A stretch of DNA of 64,000 bases from Haloarculaceae archaeon (GTDB taxonomy: Archaea; Halobacteriota; Halobacteria; Halobacteriales; Haloarculaceae). Of the stretch, positions 18,699 through 29,089 are shown piece after piece (positions within the stretch are counted from its first letter, which is position 1; the number at the start of each line of letters is the position of its first letter). The DNA lies in assembly GCA_007122455.1 (NCBI GenBank), contig SKTU01000006.1, forward strand, positions 1 through 64,000, in the 5' to 3' direction. The translations under genes were made by a program, and so were the position numbers. Below the pieces are notes generated by a model, which saw only the letters and a program-made list of their open reading frames with translations, was not told the DNA's origin and ran no database searches.

Positions 18699-20176
18699 TC
18701 GGTGCGCTCAACGAGGGGATCTCGATCATCCTCGCAGGCGACACGCTTCTGTGGCTCGCTCTCGGTATCATGATCGGGATCGTCCTCGGCGCGATTCCCG
18801 GCGTCGGAACGTCGCTCGGGATGGCCATCCTGCTCCCGCTGACCGCCCCGCTGGAAGGACAGGACGCGATCATCCTCCTCGCGGCGATCTATCTCGGCGG
18901 CAACTACGGGGGGAGCGTCGCGGCGATCCTGATAAACGCCCCGGGAACGGCCGCAGCGGCGGCGACGACGCTCGACGGCTACCCGATGTCGCGGAAGGGC
19001 GAAGCGTCGCGCGCACTGGCGATCTCGGCGGTCGCTTCGACACTGGGCGGCTTCATCGGGATCGGTTTTCTCATCCTGATCTCCCCGATCGTCACGCGGA
19101 TCGTCCTGCAGTTCCGCTCGCAGGACTACTTCCTCGTCGCCCTGGTCGGAATCCTGATGATCACGCTGATCGCGAGAGGGCCGCTGATCAAGGGGGTGGC
19201 CGTTGGCGGGTTGGGGCTTCTCCTCACGACCGTCGGCACCTCCCCGCTCGGATTAGAGCAGCGGTACACGTTCGGTACGGTGTATCTGTTCGACGGGCTG
19301 AACTTCGTCGCGATCCTGATCGGGCTGTTCGCAGTCTCGGAGATGTACAAGCTGATGACCGAATCCGGTGGGATCTCGAAGGGCGAGTTCGAACTCGGCA
19401 ACGAGATCGTTCCGGGCATTCGCGACGCGCTGAGTCGCCCGAAAACCATCGTCAAGTCGTCGCTGATCGGTATCGGCGTCGGTGCGATCCCGGGTGCGGG
19501 CGCGTCGATCTCGACGTTCATCGCCTACGGCGAAGCCGTCAGGAGCTCCGGCGAGGAGTTCGGCGGCGGTAATCCGACCGGCGTCGCCGCCGTCGAGGCG
19601 TGCAACAACAGCACCGTCGGTGGCTCGATGATACCGACGTTCTCGTTCGGAATCCCCGGCGGTGCGGCGACCGCGGTACTCCTCGGCGGGATGCTCATGC
19701 ACGGGCTCGTTCCCGGACCGCAGCTGTTCGACGCGGACCTACACGTCACGTACTCGATCTTCTTCGCGCTCTTTCTGGGTAACTTCCTCATCCTCGCGGT
19801 CGGGCTTCTCGCGATCACGAGGGTCGGAATCGTCACCCAGATCGACACGAAGTACATTATCCCCGTCGTGCTCGTCGTCGCCCTGAGCGGCTCGTACATG
19901 CTCCGCACCAACTGGGTCGACGTGGCAACGGTGCTGTTCATGGGGATCTTCGGCTACTATCTGCGGGAGAACGACTGGTCGGTCATCGCACTCGTTCTCG
20001 GCGCCGTTCTCGGTGGACTGATGGAGTCGAACCTCAACCGGGCGCTACAGCTCTCGGACGGTTCCTTCGACATCTTCGTCTCGAGACCGCTGTCGATCGC
20101 GCTGACGCTGATGTGCTTTTTGATCCTCTTCGGCGGACCGATAAAGCGGAAGATCAGCGAAACCGTCGGCGGCTGA
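18695..20176 (+). CDS. tctA: Tripartite tricarboxylate transporter permease TctA
   Basis: GAIPGVGTSLGMAILLPLT and IPGAGASISTFIAYGEA motifs, many TM segments. Confidence 0.95.
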   Translation: MIGALNEGISIILAGDTLLWLALGIMIGIVLGAIPGVGTSLGMAILLPLTAPLEGQDAIILLAAIYLGGNYGGSVAAILINAPGTAAAAATTLDGYPMSRKGEASRALAISAVASTLGGFIGIGFLILISPIVTRIVLQFRSQDYFLVALVGILMITLIARGPLIKGVAVGGLGLLLTTVGTSPLGLEQRYTFGTVYLFDGLNFVAILIGLFAVSEMYKLMTESGGISKGEFELGNEIVPGIRDALSRPKTIVKSSLIGIGVGAIPGAGASISTFIAYGEAVRSSGEEFGGGNPTGVAAVEACNNSTVGGSMIPTFSFGIPGGAATAVLLGGMLMHGLVPGPQLFDADLHVTYSIFFALFLGNFLILAVGLLAITRVGIVTQIDTKYIIPVVLVVALSGSYMLRTNWVDVATVLFMGIFGYYLRENDWSVIALVLGAVLGGLMESNLNRALQLSDGSFDIFVSRPLSIALTLMCFLILFGGPIKRKISETVGG

Positions 20177-20202
20177 CCGCACCCACCCTCCGTTCGTCTC
20201 GC

Positions 20203-20454
20203 TCACTCGTTTCGCCACCAGGACGTGATCCGTTCCTCGTACCGCATGTAGAGGATCGCGACGAGTACCGTCGCGAGCACGCTCACGCGAAACTCCGCAC
20301 CCAGGACGCTCACGGTCGCGAACTCCTCCCCGAGAACGTCTCGCATCATGATCTCGACGCCGAGCCACGTCGTCAGCATCAACACGACGCCGATCAGCAC
20401 GACCTTCGTGTCCGGTCGGGTTGGTCCCTCGGCGTCGTCGCTGTCGTTACTCAT
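20203..20454 (-). CDS. Small hypothetical membrane protein (83 aa)
   Basis: Two hydrophobic segments; MSNDSDDAEGPTRPDTKVVLIGVVLMLTTWLGVEIMM... Confidence 0.65.
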   Translation of the reverse strand: MSNDSDDAEGPTRPDTKVVLIGVVLMLTTWLGVEIMMRDVLGEEFATVSVLGAEFRVSVLATVLVAILYMRYEERITSWWRNE

Positions 20455-20516
20455 CGGTCGCGATTCGGGGGGCTGGAAAAATACCCTGCCGGTTCTTCCG
20501 GGGCGAGACCCGACGG

Positions 20517-20524
20517 TTTATAAT
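20517..20524 (+). promoter_or_regulatory. Haloarchaeal TATA box TTTATAAT
   Basis: Located 30 nt upstream of the ATG at 20547 (leaderless spacing). Confidence 0.6.
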
Positions 20525-20546
20525 CCCGAATCGATAATTATCGCGT

Positions 20547-20630
20547 ATGAACCGTCAGCAGATCTTCGCGCTGTTCTTCGCGCTCCTCATGATGACGTCG
20601 ATGATCGCGTACGCGGCCAGCCTCTTTTAA
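20547..20630 (+). CDS. 27-aa hydrophobic micropeptide
   Basis: MNRQQIFALFFALLMMTSMIAYAASLF*; one TM-like segment; own TTTATAAT promoter at -30; below ORF-track cutoff. Confidence 0.6.
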   Translation: MNRQQIFALFFALLMMTSMIAYAASLF

Positions 20631-20675
20631 ATCTCTCGCCGCGAGCCGCACGTTCGGTTCCCTCGATCTTCGAGA

Positions 20676-22406
20676 TCAACCGTCTCCCCAGACGTCCGAG
20701 AGCGGGTGGTCGTCGATCGATCCCGAGCGACGAGCCCGCGTCGTCGACCTGGAGCGGCGTCCCGATCCCGTCGTCGCGCGTTCGGGATCCGCCGCCGGGA
20801 GTTCCGGCCGCTCCATCCGATCGACCTGCGCTTCGAACCACGGTGGCATATCCGGTCGAGCTCGCTCGAACAGGTCGACGAGCGACGAGTCGGCGAGATA
20901 CGTCGCGCCGTAGTCGTCGGGCGCCCGGACGACGCGGCCGGCCGCCTGAATAACGGTCCGCAGAGCAGTCCGGTAGTACCAGCTCCACTGTCCGTCCTCG
21001 AGGCGCTGTGCGACCCGCGAATCGCGGGTGTTGGGATACGGCGCCTTGCAGAGCACCTGCCACCGACAGAGGTCGCCACGGAGGTCGAGTGCCTCCTCCA
21101 TCTTCACCGAAACGAAGACGTCCGGTTCGTCGTCGCGCTTCCACCCCGCGAGCGCGGCGTCCCTGTTTTCGGTGTCGTGGCCGCGAATCCGCCCCTCGAC
21201 GCCGAGCGATCGCAGTCGCTCGTAGAGATCCTCGGCGATCGCGTAGGAGTGAGCGTGTATCAACCCCTTCTCGTCGGGGTGGTGGGCCATCAGCCGGACG
21301 ATCGTCTCGGCGACCTTCGGGAGCGTCTCCTCGCGCCGCTCGTAGGTCATCTTCCCGCAGGTGACGTCGTAGAGCGGTCGGTTCTCGAGCGGGAACGTGT
21401 GCGGAACGTCGACGAGTGCGACCCGGTCGGGATCCAGCCCGGCACCGCGGCAGAAGGCGTCCTTGTTCAGGATCGTCGCCGACAGCAGCGCGAACTTGTT
21501 CCCCCGATCCCAGACGGTGTGGTGGAGATACCGAGCGGGATCGAGCGGTTTGATCGAGATCGTCGTTTCGGCACCGTCCGGCTGGTCGGCGACCCACGTG
21601 GTCGGGCTCTCCGGATTCCGGAGATCGTCGAGGAACCAGCCGATGTCCCGGACGAGCTCCGCCAACCGGTCCCGCTCCTCGGCCTCCGGCGGCGTGAGCT
21701 CGGTTTTTCCGCGCAGTTCTTCCTGGCGGCGTCCACAGACCGTCCGAAGCCGCTCGGCGTACCCCTCGGCGTCGCTCAACCTCTCGATCGCCGGGGGCCG
21801 ACAGGCGTCCCACACCGGTACGGAGGACGGTGAGAGCTCGAGCGTCGCGTACATCTCCGCCCACTCCGAGAGGCCGTGCGCCTCGTCGATCACCACGACG
21901 TCGCGCAGCCCGAAGACGTCGCTACCGGCCGTCTGCATGAAGTACGCCAGCGTCATCGCGGCGATCTCGCGGTTCGCCGCGATCGAGCGATCGGAGAAGT
22001 ACGGACAGCGGTGTTTCACCGGGCAGTCGAACCCCCGTTCGCGGGCACACGGTGCCCGGTTGACCTGCGTCGACGTTTCGCCGGGGAGGATGCAGGTGTA
22101 GTTCGATTTCCCGCGGATGATACTCAGATCCTCGAGCAGATCGTCACCGGCGACGTCGTCGAGCTGTGAGACCTGCGGCGTCGTGTAGTACGCACCGACC
22201 GCTCGACTCGGATCGCCCTCGCCGGGGCGACGCGCACAGCCGGCGATCGCCCGCGCGAGCAGCGATTTTCCGCTGCCGGTCGGCGCTCGAACCAGCACGA
22301 CGTCGTTGCCCGCCTCGAACGCCGTCCGGATCTCTCGGAGGGCAGTCTCTTGGGTGCCCCTGAACGATGGCGCTGGGAACTCCTCGAGGATACGCGACGG
22401 GTCCAC
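20676..22406 (-). CDS. ATP-dependent DNA helicase, Rad3/XPD-like
   Basis: VRAPTGSGKSLLARAIAG Walker A, VVVIDEAHGLSEWAE DEAH, Cys-rich APCARERGFDCPVKHRCPYF, QAAGRVVRAPDDYGATYL. Confidence 0.9.
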   Translation of the reverse strand: MDPSRILEEFPAPSFRGTQETALREIRTAFEAGNDVVLVRAPTGSGKSLLARAIAGCARRPGEGDPSRAVGAYYTTPQVSQLDDVAGDDLLEDLSIIRGKSNYTCILPGETSTQVNRAPCARERGFDCPVKHRCPYFSDRSIAANREIAAMTLAYFMQTAGSDVFGLRDVVVIDEAHGLSEWAEMYATLELSPSSVPVWDACRPPAIERLSDAEGYAERLRTVCGRRQEELRGKTELTPPEAEERDRLAELVRDIGWFLDDLRNPESPTTWVADQPDGAETTISIKPLDPARYLHHTVWDRGNKFALLSATILNKDAFCRGAGLDPDRVALVDVPHTFPLENRPLYDVTCGKMTYERREETLPKVAETIVRLMAHHPDEKGLIHAHSYAIAEDLYERLRSLGVEGRIRGHDTENRDAALAGWKRDDEPDVFVSVKMEEALDLRGDLCRWQVLCKAPYPNTRDSRVAQRLEDGQWSWYYRTALRTVIQAAGRVVRAPDDYGATYLADSSLVDLFERARPDMPPWFEAQVDRMERPELPAADPERATTGSGRRSRSTTRARRSGSIDDHPLSDVWGDG

Positions 22407-22430
22407 ACCGAAGCGAGCGCCGCGGCGTTC

Positions 22431-22643
22431 CTAAATCTCTCGGTCTCTGTGGGAGTCGACGTCGGCGGCCGTCGGTTCCGCCGGAAGCGTTTCGATACAG
22501 TCGAAGCAGACGAACCGCTCGCTACCGTCCTCGAATTCGAGCGTCATGCCGCCGGTTCCCTCGTGCGTCGTCGACCAGATGCCGGAGATACCGCCGGCGA
22601 TTCGGACGTCGCCGCCGCAGGCGTCGCACGTTTCGGTAGCCAT
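22431..22643 (-). CDS. Small zinc-finger hypothetical protein (70 aa)
   Basis: MATETCDACGGDVRIAGGISGIWSTTHEGTGGMTLEFEDGSERFVCFDCIETLP; CxxC...CxxC. Confidence 0.75.
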   Translation of the reverse strand: MATETCDACGGDVRIAGGISGIWSTTHEGTGGMTLEFEDGSERFVCFDCIETLPAEPTAADVDSHRDREI

Positions 22644-22734
22644 GCCCTCGCTACGACCGGCGTCGATAAAAAGCGACGGGAGCCCATCGAGAAGCGAACG
22701 AACCCTTTTGCTACTCGGTAGCATACCCTTTCGT

Positions 22735-23592
22735 ATGGAGGTCGACTGCCGGGAATGTGCGGGTTGCTGCATCGACTGGCGGTCGATCGCGCCCGACGGC
22801 GTCGAGCTCGACCACGAGCGCCGTGGTGCGTTCGTCCCGATCGACGGGACGTACAACCTGGTTCCGCTCTCCGGCGACGAGATTCGTCGATTCATCCGTG
22901 AGGGGCTGGGTGACGCGCTGACGCCGCGGCTCTTCGTCGCGGACGACGACGAGCGGTCCGTTCGCATCGGCGGCCGACGGCTCGCCGCTCTTGACGACCG
23001 CCCGGTCTTTCTGATCGGGCTCCGAAAGCCCCCGAAACCCGTCGCTCCGTTCGGGACCGAACCGCGGTGGCTGCCGAGCTGTGTCTTTCTCGATCCGACG
23101 ACACTCCAGTGTCGGATTCACGGGTCGGAGACGTTTCCCGACGCGTGTCGCACGTATCCCGCGGACAACCTGGCGCTCGGCACCGACACCGAGTGCGAAC
23201 GGGTGGAGGCGGCGTTCGGCGGCGAACGGCTGCTCGACCGCGACCCGGACGGTGCCACTCCGCGTTTCGGTCCCGGTGCGCTCGGCGGAACGGTGTTCGT
23301 CCACCCTGAGCCGAGTCGGATCCGCGACAGCGTCGAGCAGATCGCGGCCGGCGAGTTGACCGCCGACGACCGTGCGGAGTTCGCCGCGATCGCTGCGGCC
23401 ACCAGTCCCGGCACGCTCGACGTCGACGACACCCGATACGACCGTGCCCGACAGCGGATCCTCGGGACGTCGTCGTGGGTCGGCGCGGCGATCGAACTGT
23501 GGGAGGCGCGGCTCGAGGAGACGCCCGACCCGTCGCTCGCGGTCGACGTCGAAGAGTCCCGGGGGGCGTCCCCGACCGACGGCTGGGATTAA
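22735..23592 (+). CDS. YkgJ family cysteine-cluster protein
   Basis: DCRECAGCCIDWRSI...CVFLDPTTLQCRIHGSETFPDACRTYPADN. Confidence 0.9.
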   Translation: MEVDCRECAGCCIDWRSIAPDGVELDHERRGAFVPIDGTYNLVPLSGDEIRRFIREGLGDALTPRLFVADDDERSVRIGGRRLAALDDRPVFLIGLRKPPKPVAPFGTEPRWLPSCVFLDPTTLQCRIHGSETFPDACRTYPADNLALGTDTECERVEAAFGGERLLDRDPDGATPRFGPGALGGTVFVHPEPSRIRDSVEQIAAGELTADDRAEFAAIAAATSPGTLDVDDTRYDRARQRILGTSSWVGAAIELWEARLEETPDPSLAVDVEESRGASPTDGWD

Positions 23593-23617
23593 GGCGACCG
23601 AGGTCGACTGTGTCCGT

Positions 23618-24508
23618 ATGCGCGTGCTGGTAACTGGGGCGTCGGGGTTCGTCGGGAGACATTTGATCGCCGCGCTCCTTGAGGCGGGTCACGACGTGAT
23701 CGCGCTCGTTCGGGACCCTTCGTCGTACGATCCCCCTGAGGGCGTCGACGTCGTCGAGGGCGACTTCCTCGACTCCAGCGTGGAGCTACCGACGGCCGAC
23801 GCCGCCTATTACCTCATTCACTCGATGCGCGCCGACGGCGACTTCGCCGAGCGTGACCGGACCGCAGCCCGGACGTTCGCCGACGCCGCGAGCGCGGCGG
23901 GAATCGAGCGAGTGATCTATCTCGGCGGGCTGGGCGGGGACGACGACGGACTCTCGGAGCACCTCCGCTCGCGCCGGGAAATCGAGCACGTCCTGCAAAG
24001 CGGTGACTACGAACTGACGACCCTCCGGGCGGCAATCGTCATCGGCGAGGGGTCTGCGAGCTGGCAGATCGTCCGTGACCTGGCGCGGCGGCTTCCGGTG
24101 ATGGTGACGCCCCGGTGGGTTCGTAACCCGTGTCAACCCATATATATCGACGACGCCGTCGCGTATCTCGTCGGCGTGCTCGAGGTCCCCGAAACTGCCG
24201 GCGAAACGTTCGAAATCGGCGGTCCGGACGTGCTGAGCTACCAGACGATCGTCACTCGGACGGCGGAGCTCCTCGGAAAGCGTCGACCGATCGTCATCCC
24301 TGTCCCTGTGCTGTCGCCGGGGCTCTCCTCGCGGTGGCTCGGACTGGTGACCGACGTTCCGACGAGCGTCGCTCGCCCGCTCGTCGAGGGGCTCCGGTCT
24401 CCCGTCGTCGTCACTGACGACCGGATCGGCGAGTACGTCGAGATCGATCGGACGCCGTTCGACGAGGCGGTTCGGGCGACCCTCGACGCCGAACGGAACG
24501 CACGATGA
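23618..24508 (+). CDS. NAD(P)H-binding / atypical SDR (NDUFA9-like) protein
   Basis: MRVLVTGASGFVGRHLIAALLEAGHDVIALVRDP; AYYLIHSM motif. Confidence 0.9.
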   Translation: MRVLVTGASGFVGRHLIAALLEAGHDVIALVRDPSSYDPPEGVDVVEGDFLDSSVELPTADAAYYLIHSMRADGDFAERDRTAARTFADAASAAGIERVIYLGGLGGDDDGLSEHLRSRREIEHVLQSGDYELTTLRAAIVIGEGSASWQIVRDLARRLPVMVTPRWVRNPCQPIYIDDAVAYLVGVLEVPETAGETFEIGGPDVLSYQTIVTRTAELLGKRRPIVIPVPVLSPGLSSRWLGLVTDVPTSVARPLVEGLRSPVVVTDDRIGEYVEIDRTPFDEAVRATLDAERNAR

Positions 24509-25233
24509 GGCGGAACTACGGCGAGACGTGGGTTTACGAGAGTATCATCGGTGCGGTTCCCGGCATCGACATCTCCGAACGCGCGGCGGTCCTCATCCAG
24601 TTCGTCGTCTTCGAGACGGCCGTACTTCTGTTGGCGTGGTATTACGGGCTCTGGACGGCCGCCGTCGCGGGCACTGCAGCAGTCGCCGTCGCGGCAGTCG
24701 GTAGCGTCGGGATGTTACGCATATCGACGCTCGTTCGGAGCGTCGCGACGCCAGAGCCGTACCGTCGGCTCCTCTTCGGCTCCAGTATCGAGGTCGTACT
24801 GTCGGTGTTCGCGTTCGTCGCTCTCGTCACGCATCTGTTCGTCTTCGATCCGCGAACGGGCGGAACTCTCCTCAGTTCTCTCTTCGGTCCCGATCCACCC
24901 GTTCTGGCGGTCTACCTGACGCTCCTCGTCCTGTGGGATCTCTGCTACCGGATCGGTACCGGCTGGTGGGCGTCGGTCGTGGCGCTGTGGCGGTCACTCC
25001 GGTATCGGTTCGACGCCGAAACGGCGCTCCGACTCCGACGCGCCGACGCCGAGACGCTCGGATTCGGGTTCCTGCAGCTCCTTTTAATTCCGTTCGTGCT
25101 GGATCAGCCCGTACTCCTCGTGGCGGTCGTCGGTCACGTCCTCGCGGTGACGGTGGTCGCCGGGCTCTCGATTATCGTCCTGACCGTGCGGGAGCCGGAG
25201 TCGGACTACTGGGATTTCATTCGCTTGAACTGA
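24505..25233 (+). CDS. Haloarchaeal integral membrane protein
   Basis: Multiple TM segments; start overlaps the preceding stop (ATGA). Confidence 0.75.
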   Translation: MRRNYGETWVYESIIGAVPGIDISERAAVLIQFVVFETAVLLLAWYYGLWTAAVAGTAAVAVAAVGSVGMLRISTLVRSVATPEPYRRLLFGSSIEVVLSVFAFVALVTHLFVFDPRTGGTLLSSLFGPDPPVLAVYLTLLVLWDLCYRIGTGWWASVVALWRSLRYRFDAETALRLRRADAETLGFGFLQLLLIPFVLDQPVLLVAVVGHVLAVTVVAGLSIIVLTVREPESDYWDFIRLN

Positions 25234-25379
25234 TCGAGAAGCGCTTCCGCGGAGTCGCCCGAGTCGTACTCGAGTGTTCCTTTGTAATTCGTCCGCTCGT
25301 CGTCGAACGACGCATCGACGCTGCTGTTTTTCTGTTCCCGGCGCTCGTGCTCGTCCTCGTCATAGGCACCCATTGACAT
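25206..25379 (-). CDS. DUF5786 family small protein (57 aa)
   Basis: MSMGAYDEDEHERREQKNSSVDASFDDERTNYKGTLEYDSGDSAEALLDQFKRMKSQ*; recognised haloarchaeal family; below ORF cutoff. Confidence 0.88.
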   Translation of the reverse strand: MSMGAYDEDEHERREQKNSSVDASFDDERTNYKGTLEYDSGDSAEALLDQFKRMKSQ

Positions 25380-25497
25380 GGTATCTATACTCTCTGTTTC
25401 TAGTTAATCATTATCAATGTAACGGAGCCGGAACTCGGCACTCCCCGTGATGACTCCGTACCGCGAAAGCTAAACGAGCCGGTATCGTACTACACCT

Positions 25498-26490
25498 GTG
25501 GCTGGCCCGCTCCGTTTTCGACGATCGAACGAGACGTGGACGCGCGATCGCGTCCGAGACGCCCTCCTTTCGCCTCTCAGAGACCGCTTCGGCGCCCGGA
25601 TCGAGGCGCCGTGGTTCTCCGTCGGCGACGACCGCTACGACGCCGTCCGACTGGAGATGGACAACGGCGACTTCGCGCTGTTTTGCTTCCGCGAGGGTCG
25701 GGCCTACTGGCTCGGCAACACCGAAACGCCCGAGTCGCTGTGGCGAACTGAGAAGGAAACGTTCACCGAGGCACCGTACGCAGTCTCCCGGTGGGCCCAG
25801 CGGGAGCTCACCGCTCGAATCGAGCTCACCGATCCGTGGCTTGCCGATTACGAGTACGTGACGTGGTTCTTCCTTCCCGTCTTCTGCTCGAAGGACGGCC
25901 GCAACACGACCCGGCGGTTCTTCGAGGACGACGCGGCCGGGTTCCCCGATGCGACTCCCGAAGAGGGGCTGGATTTCTTCGAGCGGTTTCTCAGCACCGG
26001 CGTTCTCGACGCACACCGCTACACGATGGCGTCGAAGCTCGGCACTAGCCCCGGATACGACGTGGGCCGGATGCGCGCGACGATGGCGGAGTTCAACGTC
26101 GCGAAGATTCTCGCGGACGCCGGTCTCGACTTCGAACCCGAGGTCGAACAGGACAGCGGCCACGCGCTGGATTTCGTCGTCGACGGAAAGCTCGTCGAAG
26201 TGACGCGACCGGAACCGCCGCACCGCCGCTCCCGCGCCGACACGCCGTCAGCAGCGGTCCGGGAGACCGGCGGCGCAAAGCGCACAGACCAGCTTGCAGC
26301 CCATCCCGACGCGACGCTCTTCGTCGACTGTACGTCGTTCGTCGACGACGAGTGGCGGGCCGTCGCGGGCGAGCAGCCGGGCGTCGGTCACGAACCGACC
26401 GTCGTCTTCCGCGCCCGCCCCGATGGCCGGATCGAGGGATACCGGTACGGAACGCTCCCGTTCGATCTGGGCGACGCTATCGAGTGGTAG
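25498..26490 (+). CDS. DUF5784 family protein
   Basis: 330-aa ORF from GTG, MAGPLRFRRSNETWTRDRVRDALLSPLRDRFGARIEAPWFS... Confidence 0.82.
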   Translation: MAGPLRFRRSNETWTRDRVRDALLSPLRDRFGARIEAPWFSVGDDRYDAVRLEMDNGDFALFCFREGRAYWLGNTETPESLWRTEKETFTEAPYAVSRWAQRELTARIELTDPWLADYEYVTWFFLPVFCSKDGRNTTRRFFEDDAAGFPDATPEEGLDFFERFLSTGVLDAHRYTMASKLGTSPGYDVGRMRATMAEFNVAKILADAGLDFEPEVEQDSGHALDFVVDGKLVEVTRPEPPHRRSRADTPSAAVRETGGAKRTDQLAAHPDATLFVDCTSFVDDEWRAVAGEQPGVGHEPTVVFRARPDGRIEGYRYGTLPFDLGDAIEW

Positions 26491-26563
26491 TCGTCGGCTC
26501 TCGGTCCTGGAACGCGAACGGAAACAGAAACGGAAACGGATAACCGAATTTCGTCTCGAAACG

Positions 26564-27598
26564 CTACTCCGGCTTTAGACCGGCACCCTCGACGCGCATG
26601 ACTCCTTCCCCGTCGGGAAGGTTCGGGGCGTCGACGAGTTTGACGATGCGCTTGTTCCCCTTCGACTTCCGGAGGTAGAGTCGGAACGTCGACTTGTGTC
26701 CGAGAATGTTTCCGCCGATCGGCTTGGTCGGATCGCCGAAGAACGCGTCGGGGTTCGACTGGACCTGGTTGGTGACGACGACGGCAGCGTTGTAGAGGTT
26801 CCCCACTCGATCGATGTCGTGGAGGTGCTTGTTGAGCTTCTGCTGTCGGTTTGCGAGCTCGCCGCGGCCGACGTACTCCGCACGGAAGTGGGCGGTGAGC
26901 GAGTCGATACAGAGGAGACGGACGGGGAATTCGTCGTCCTCGTACTCCTTGGCGATCTCCTTGGCCTTCTCGGCCAGCAAGATCTGGTGGTTGGAGTTGA
27001 ACGCCTTCGCGACGTGGATCTTGTCGAGGAACGACTGGACGAGCTCTTCCATCGCCGCCTCGTCACCGGCCGACCCCTCGATCTCCCGCTGTTCGAGCGC
27101 AGCCTCGATGGCGTCCTCCGGGAGGCCGCGGACCATCTCGTCGATCCGCTCCGGGCGGAACGTGTCCTCACTGTCGACGAAGATCGCTCGTCCCTCCAGT
27201 CCGCCGTGGTCGGACGGGAGCTGGACGTTGATCACCAGCTGGTGGGTGATCTGAGACTTGCCGGCACCGAACTCGCCGTACACTTCGGTGATGGATTGGG
27301 TTTCGACGCCGCCGCCGAGCATCTCGTCGATCTCGGGGACGAGCCACTCGAGTTTGCCGATCCTCTCGCGACGTTCGAGCACGTCCGTGCCGGTCTCGAA
27401 ACCACCGATATCCGCCGCTTCGCGGGCAGCCTGGATGATGTCGTGAGCGCTGGATTCGCCGACGTCGGCAGTGTTGGAGAGCTCGCCCGGACTGGCGACG
27501 GCGATACTCTGATAGGAGTCGTAGCCGTTCTCCTGTAGCTTCTCTGCCGTCGCCGGTCCGATACCTGGTAGATCCTCGAGGTCTGGAGTCGCAGCCAT
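26564..27598 (-). CDS. radA: DNA repair and recombination protein RadA
   Basis: [13 protein letters not shown] Hh[22 protein letters not shown] Walker [33 protein letters not shown]; no intein; TATA TTTATG about 30 nt upstream. Confidence 0.97.
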   Translation of the reverse strand: MAATPDLEDLPGIGPATAEKLQENGYDSYQSIAVASPGELSNTADVGESSAHDIIQAAREAADIGGFETGTDVLERRERIGKLEWLVPEIDEMLGGGVETQSITEVYGEFGAGKSQITHQLVINVQLPSDHGGLEGRAIFVDSEDTFRPERIDEMVRGLPEDAIEAALEQREIEGSAGDEAAMEELVQSFLDKIHVAKAFNSNHQILLAEKAKEIAKEYEDDEFPVRLLCIDSLTAHFRAEYVGRGELANRQQKLNKHLHDIDRVGNLYNAAVVVTNQVQSNPDAFFGDPTKPIGGNILGHKSTFRLYLRKSKGNKRIVKLVDAPNLPDGEGVMRVEGAGLKPE

Positions 27599-27760
27599 GG
27601 TTCGACGTGCGGCCCCCCGATACATAAAGCCTCGTTAACAGCTTACTGAAAGTGAAAACGGTGGACGGGAGAGTGCTCGATATGCCACTCTTCCGAAGGT
27701 TCATGCGTCGAGACGGGATTCCCGCTGTTCGCTGTCCGACCAGACTCGCCTATCGACCTC

Positions 27761-28363
27761 TCAGCCCCAGGGGTGGGCGTCACCTTCCGGCCACATCGGA
27801 TACCAGTAGCTCGTGTCGTCTTCGACCCCCAGCTCACCGTCGAGCACGCTCTCGAGTTTGAACTCGAGCTTCTGGTCGCGCTCGTGACCGCCCGTCGGGA
27901 CGAACGGGTAGTAGGCGCCGCGACGGAAGGAGTACACCCAGTAGGCCGTTCGGTCGTCGCGCTCGAAGGCGAAGAGGGCGGCGAGCAGTCGCGAGCCGAA
28001 CCCCTCTTCGACGAGCGTATCGGACGCGAAGTGGATCGACGTAACGAGGTTCTCGAAGTCGGTGTCGTGGAGAACGATCCAGTGATATCCGTGGTGATCC
28101 TCGTGGAAATCCGCCGTCGTTCCCGACTCGGCTTCGCCCAACTCCAGTATCGCTTCGACCTGCTCACGCGCGTTACGGAACGCGGTGCTGTCGACGTTTC
28201 CGAAGCAGAGGGCTGCATCGCCCGTCGGCGCGAAGTCCAGATCCGCCTCCATGGTCAGATACGCCGTCGACATCCCGAAGAGGTCCTCCGGGTCGGCTTC
28301 CCGCGATGCGCCGGCCTCGGCGTTGACCCCCAGCAGTTGTCGAATCGTCTCGAAGAGCCCCAT
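27761..28363 (-). CDS. PspA-associated protein PspAB-like
   Basis: MGLFETIRQLLGVNAEAGASREADPEDLFGMSTAYLTMEADLDFAPTGDAALCF... Confidence 0.75.
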   Translation of the reverse strand: MGLFETIRQLLGVNAEAGASREADPEDLFGMSTAYLTMEADLDFAPTGDAALCFGNVDSTAFRNAREQVEAILELGEAESGTTADFHEDHHGYHWIVLHDTDFENLVTSIHFASDTLVEEGFGSRLLAALFAFERDDRTAYWVYSFRRGAYYPFVPTGGHERDQKLEFKLESVLDGELGVEDDTSYWYPMWPEGDAHPWG

Positions 28364-28477
28364 CGTACGTCGTTCAGGGTGGACGGGGCTTATACCGTTT
28401 GCAGGCGAGTCGTCCGTTCCGGGGTCACGTTCGATCGGTGGCGCAGGCTACAAGACGACTGACGTCGAACCCGGTGT

Positions 28478-29089
28478 ATGGACGTAATCGACGCCGTTCG
28501 TGACGACAACGCGACCGCGCTCTCGCGGCTCGGATCCTCCCGATCGCTGTACGCCGACACCGGCGGAGAGATGGAACGCGACGTGATTCTCGCGGCTGCC
28601 GCAGACGCCGAGGTTGCCGCCGCGGAGACGTTCGCGGCGTGGGCCGACGACGAGTCGAATCCGGACGCCGCCGCCGCATTCACCGCGACAGCCGACGAGG
28701 AGCAAAACCACTACGAGACCGTTCTCGCCGAACTCGACGATCACGATCCTGACTACGTGCCTGCGATCCAGGAGTATCTCCGAACTCTCGAGGCGACGCC
28801 CGAGCGCGTCGGCGCGCTCGTCGGCCGAACGCTGGCCGCGGAAAAGTCCAAAGAGCAACTCATCGGCTTCTTCGTCGGCCAGGCCGACACCGACGCGGCC
28901 GACCTCTTCCGGAGCATGGGCGACGATCTCGACGCGCAGTTGAGCCGCGCCGCCGAACTGCTCGAGGCGTTCGATGACGACGAACGACAGCGCGCGAAAG
29001 CAGCGGCGGACGAGGCGATCCAGACCGCCTACGACGAGTACGCCTCGCGGCTCGAGGAGCTGGGCGTGAACCCGAAGCCGATCTGCTAA
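28478..29089 (+). CDS. Rubrerythrin/ferritin-like family protein
   Basis: AAADAEVAAAETFAAWADDE, TADEEQNHYETVLAEL helical-bundle pattern. Confidence 0.82.
   Translation: MDVIDAVRDDNATALSRLGSSRSLYADTGGEMERDVILAAAADAEVAAAETFAAWADDESNPDAAAAFTATADEEQNHYETVLAELDDHDPDYVPAIQEYLRTLEATPERVGALVGRTLAAEKSKEQLIGFFVGQADTDAADLFRSMGDDLDAQLSRAAELLEAFDDDERQRAKAAADEAIQTAYDEYASRLEELGVNPKPIC

Noticed and set aside
27660-27700. Hairpin-like GGGAGAGTG...CACTCTTCC in the radA upstream region
   Set aside because: Imperfect stem, isolated, no associated terminator tract or conserved context visible.
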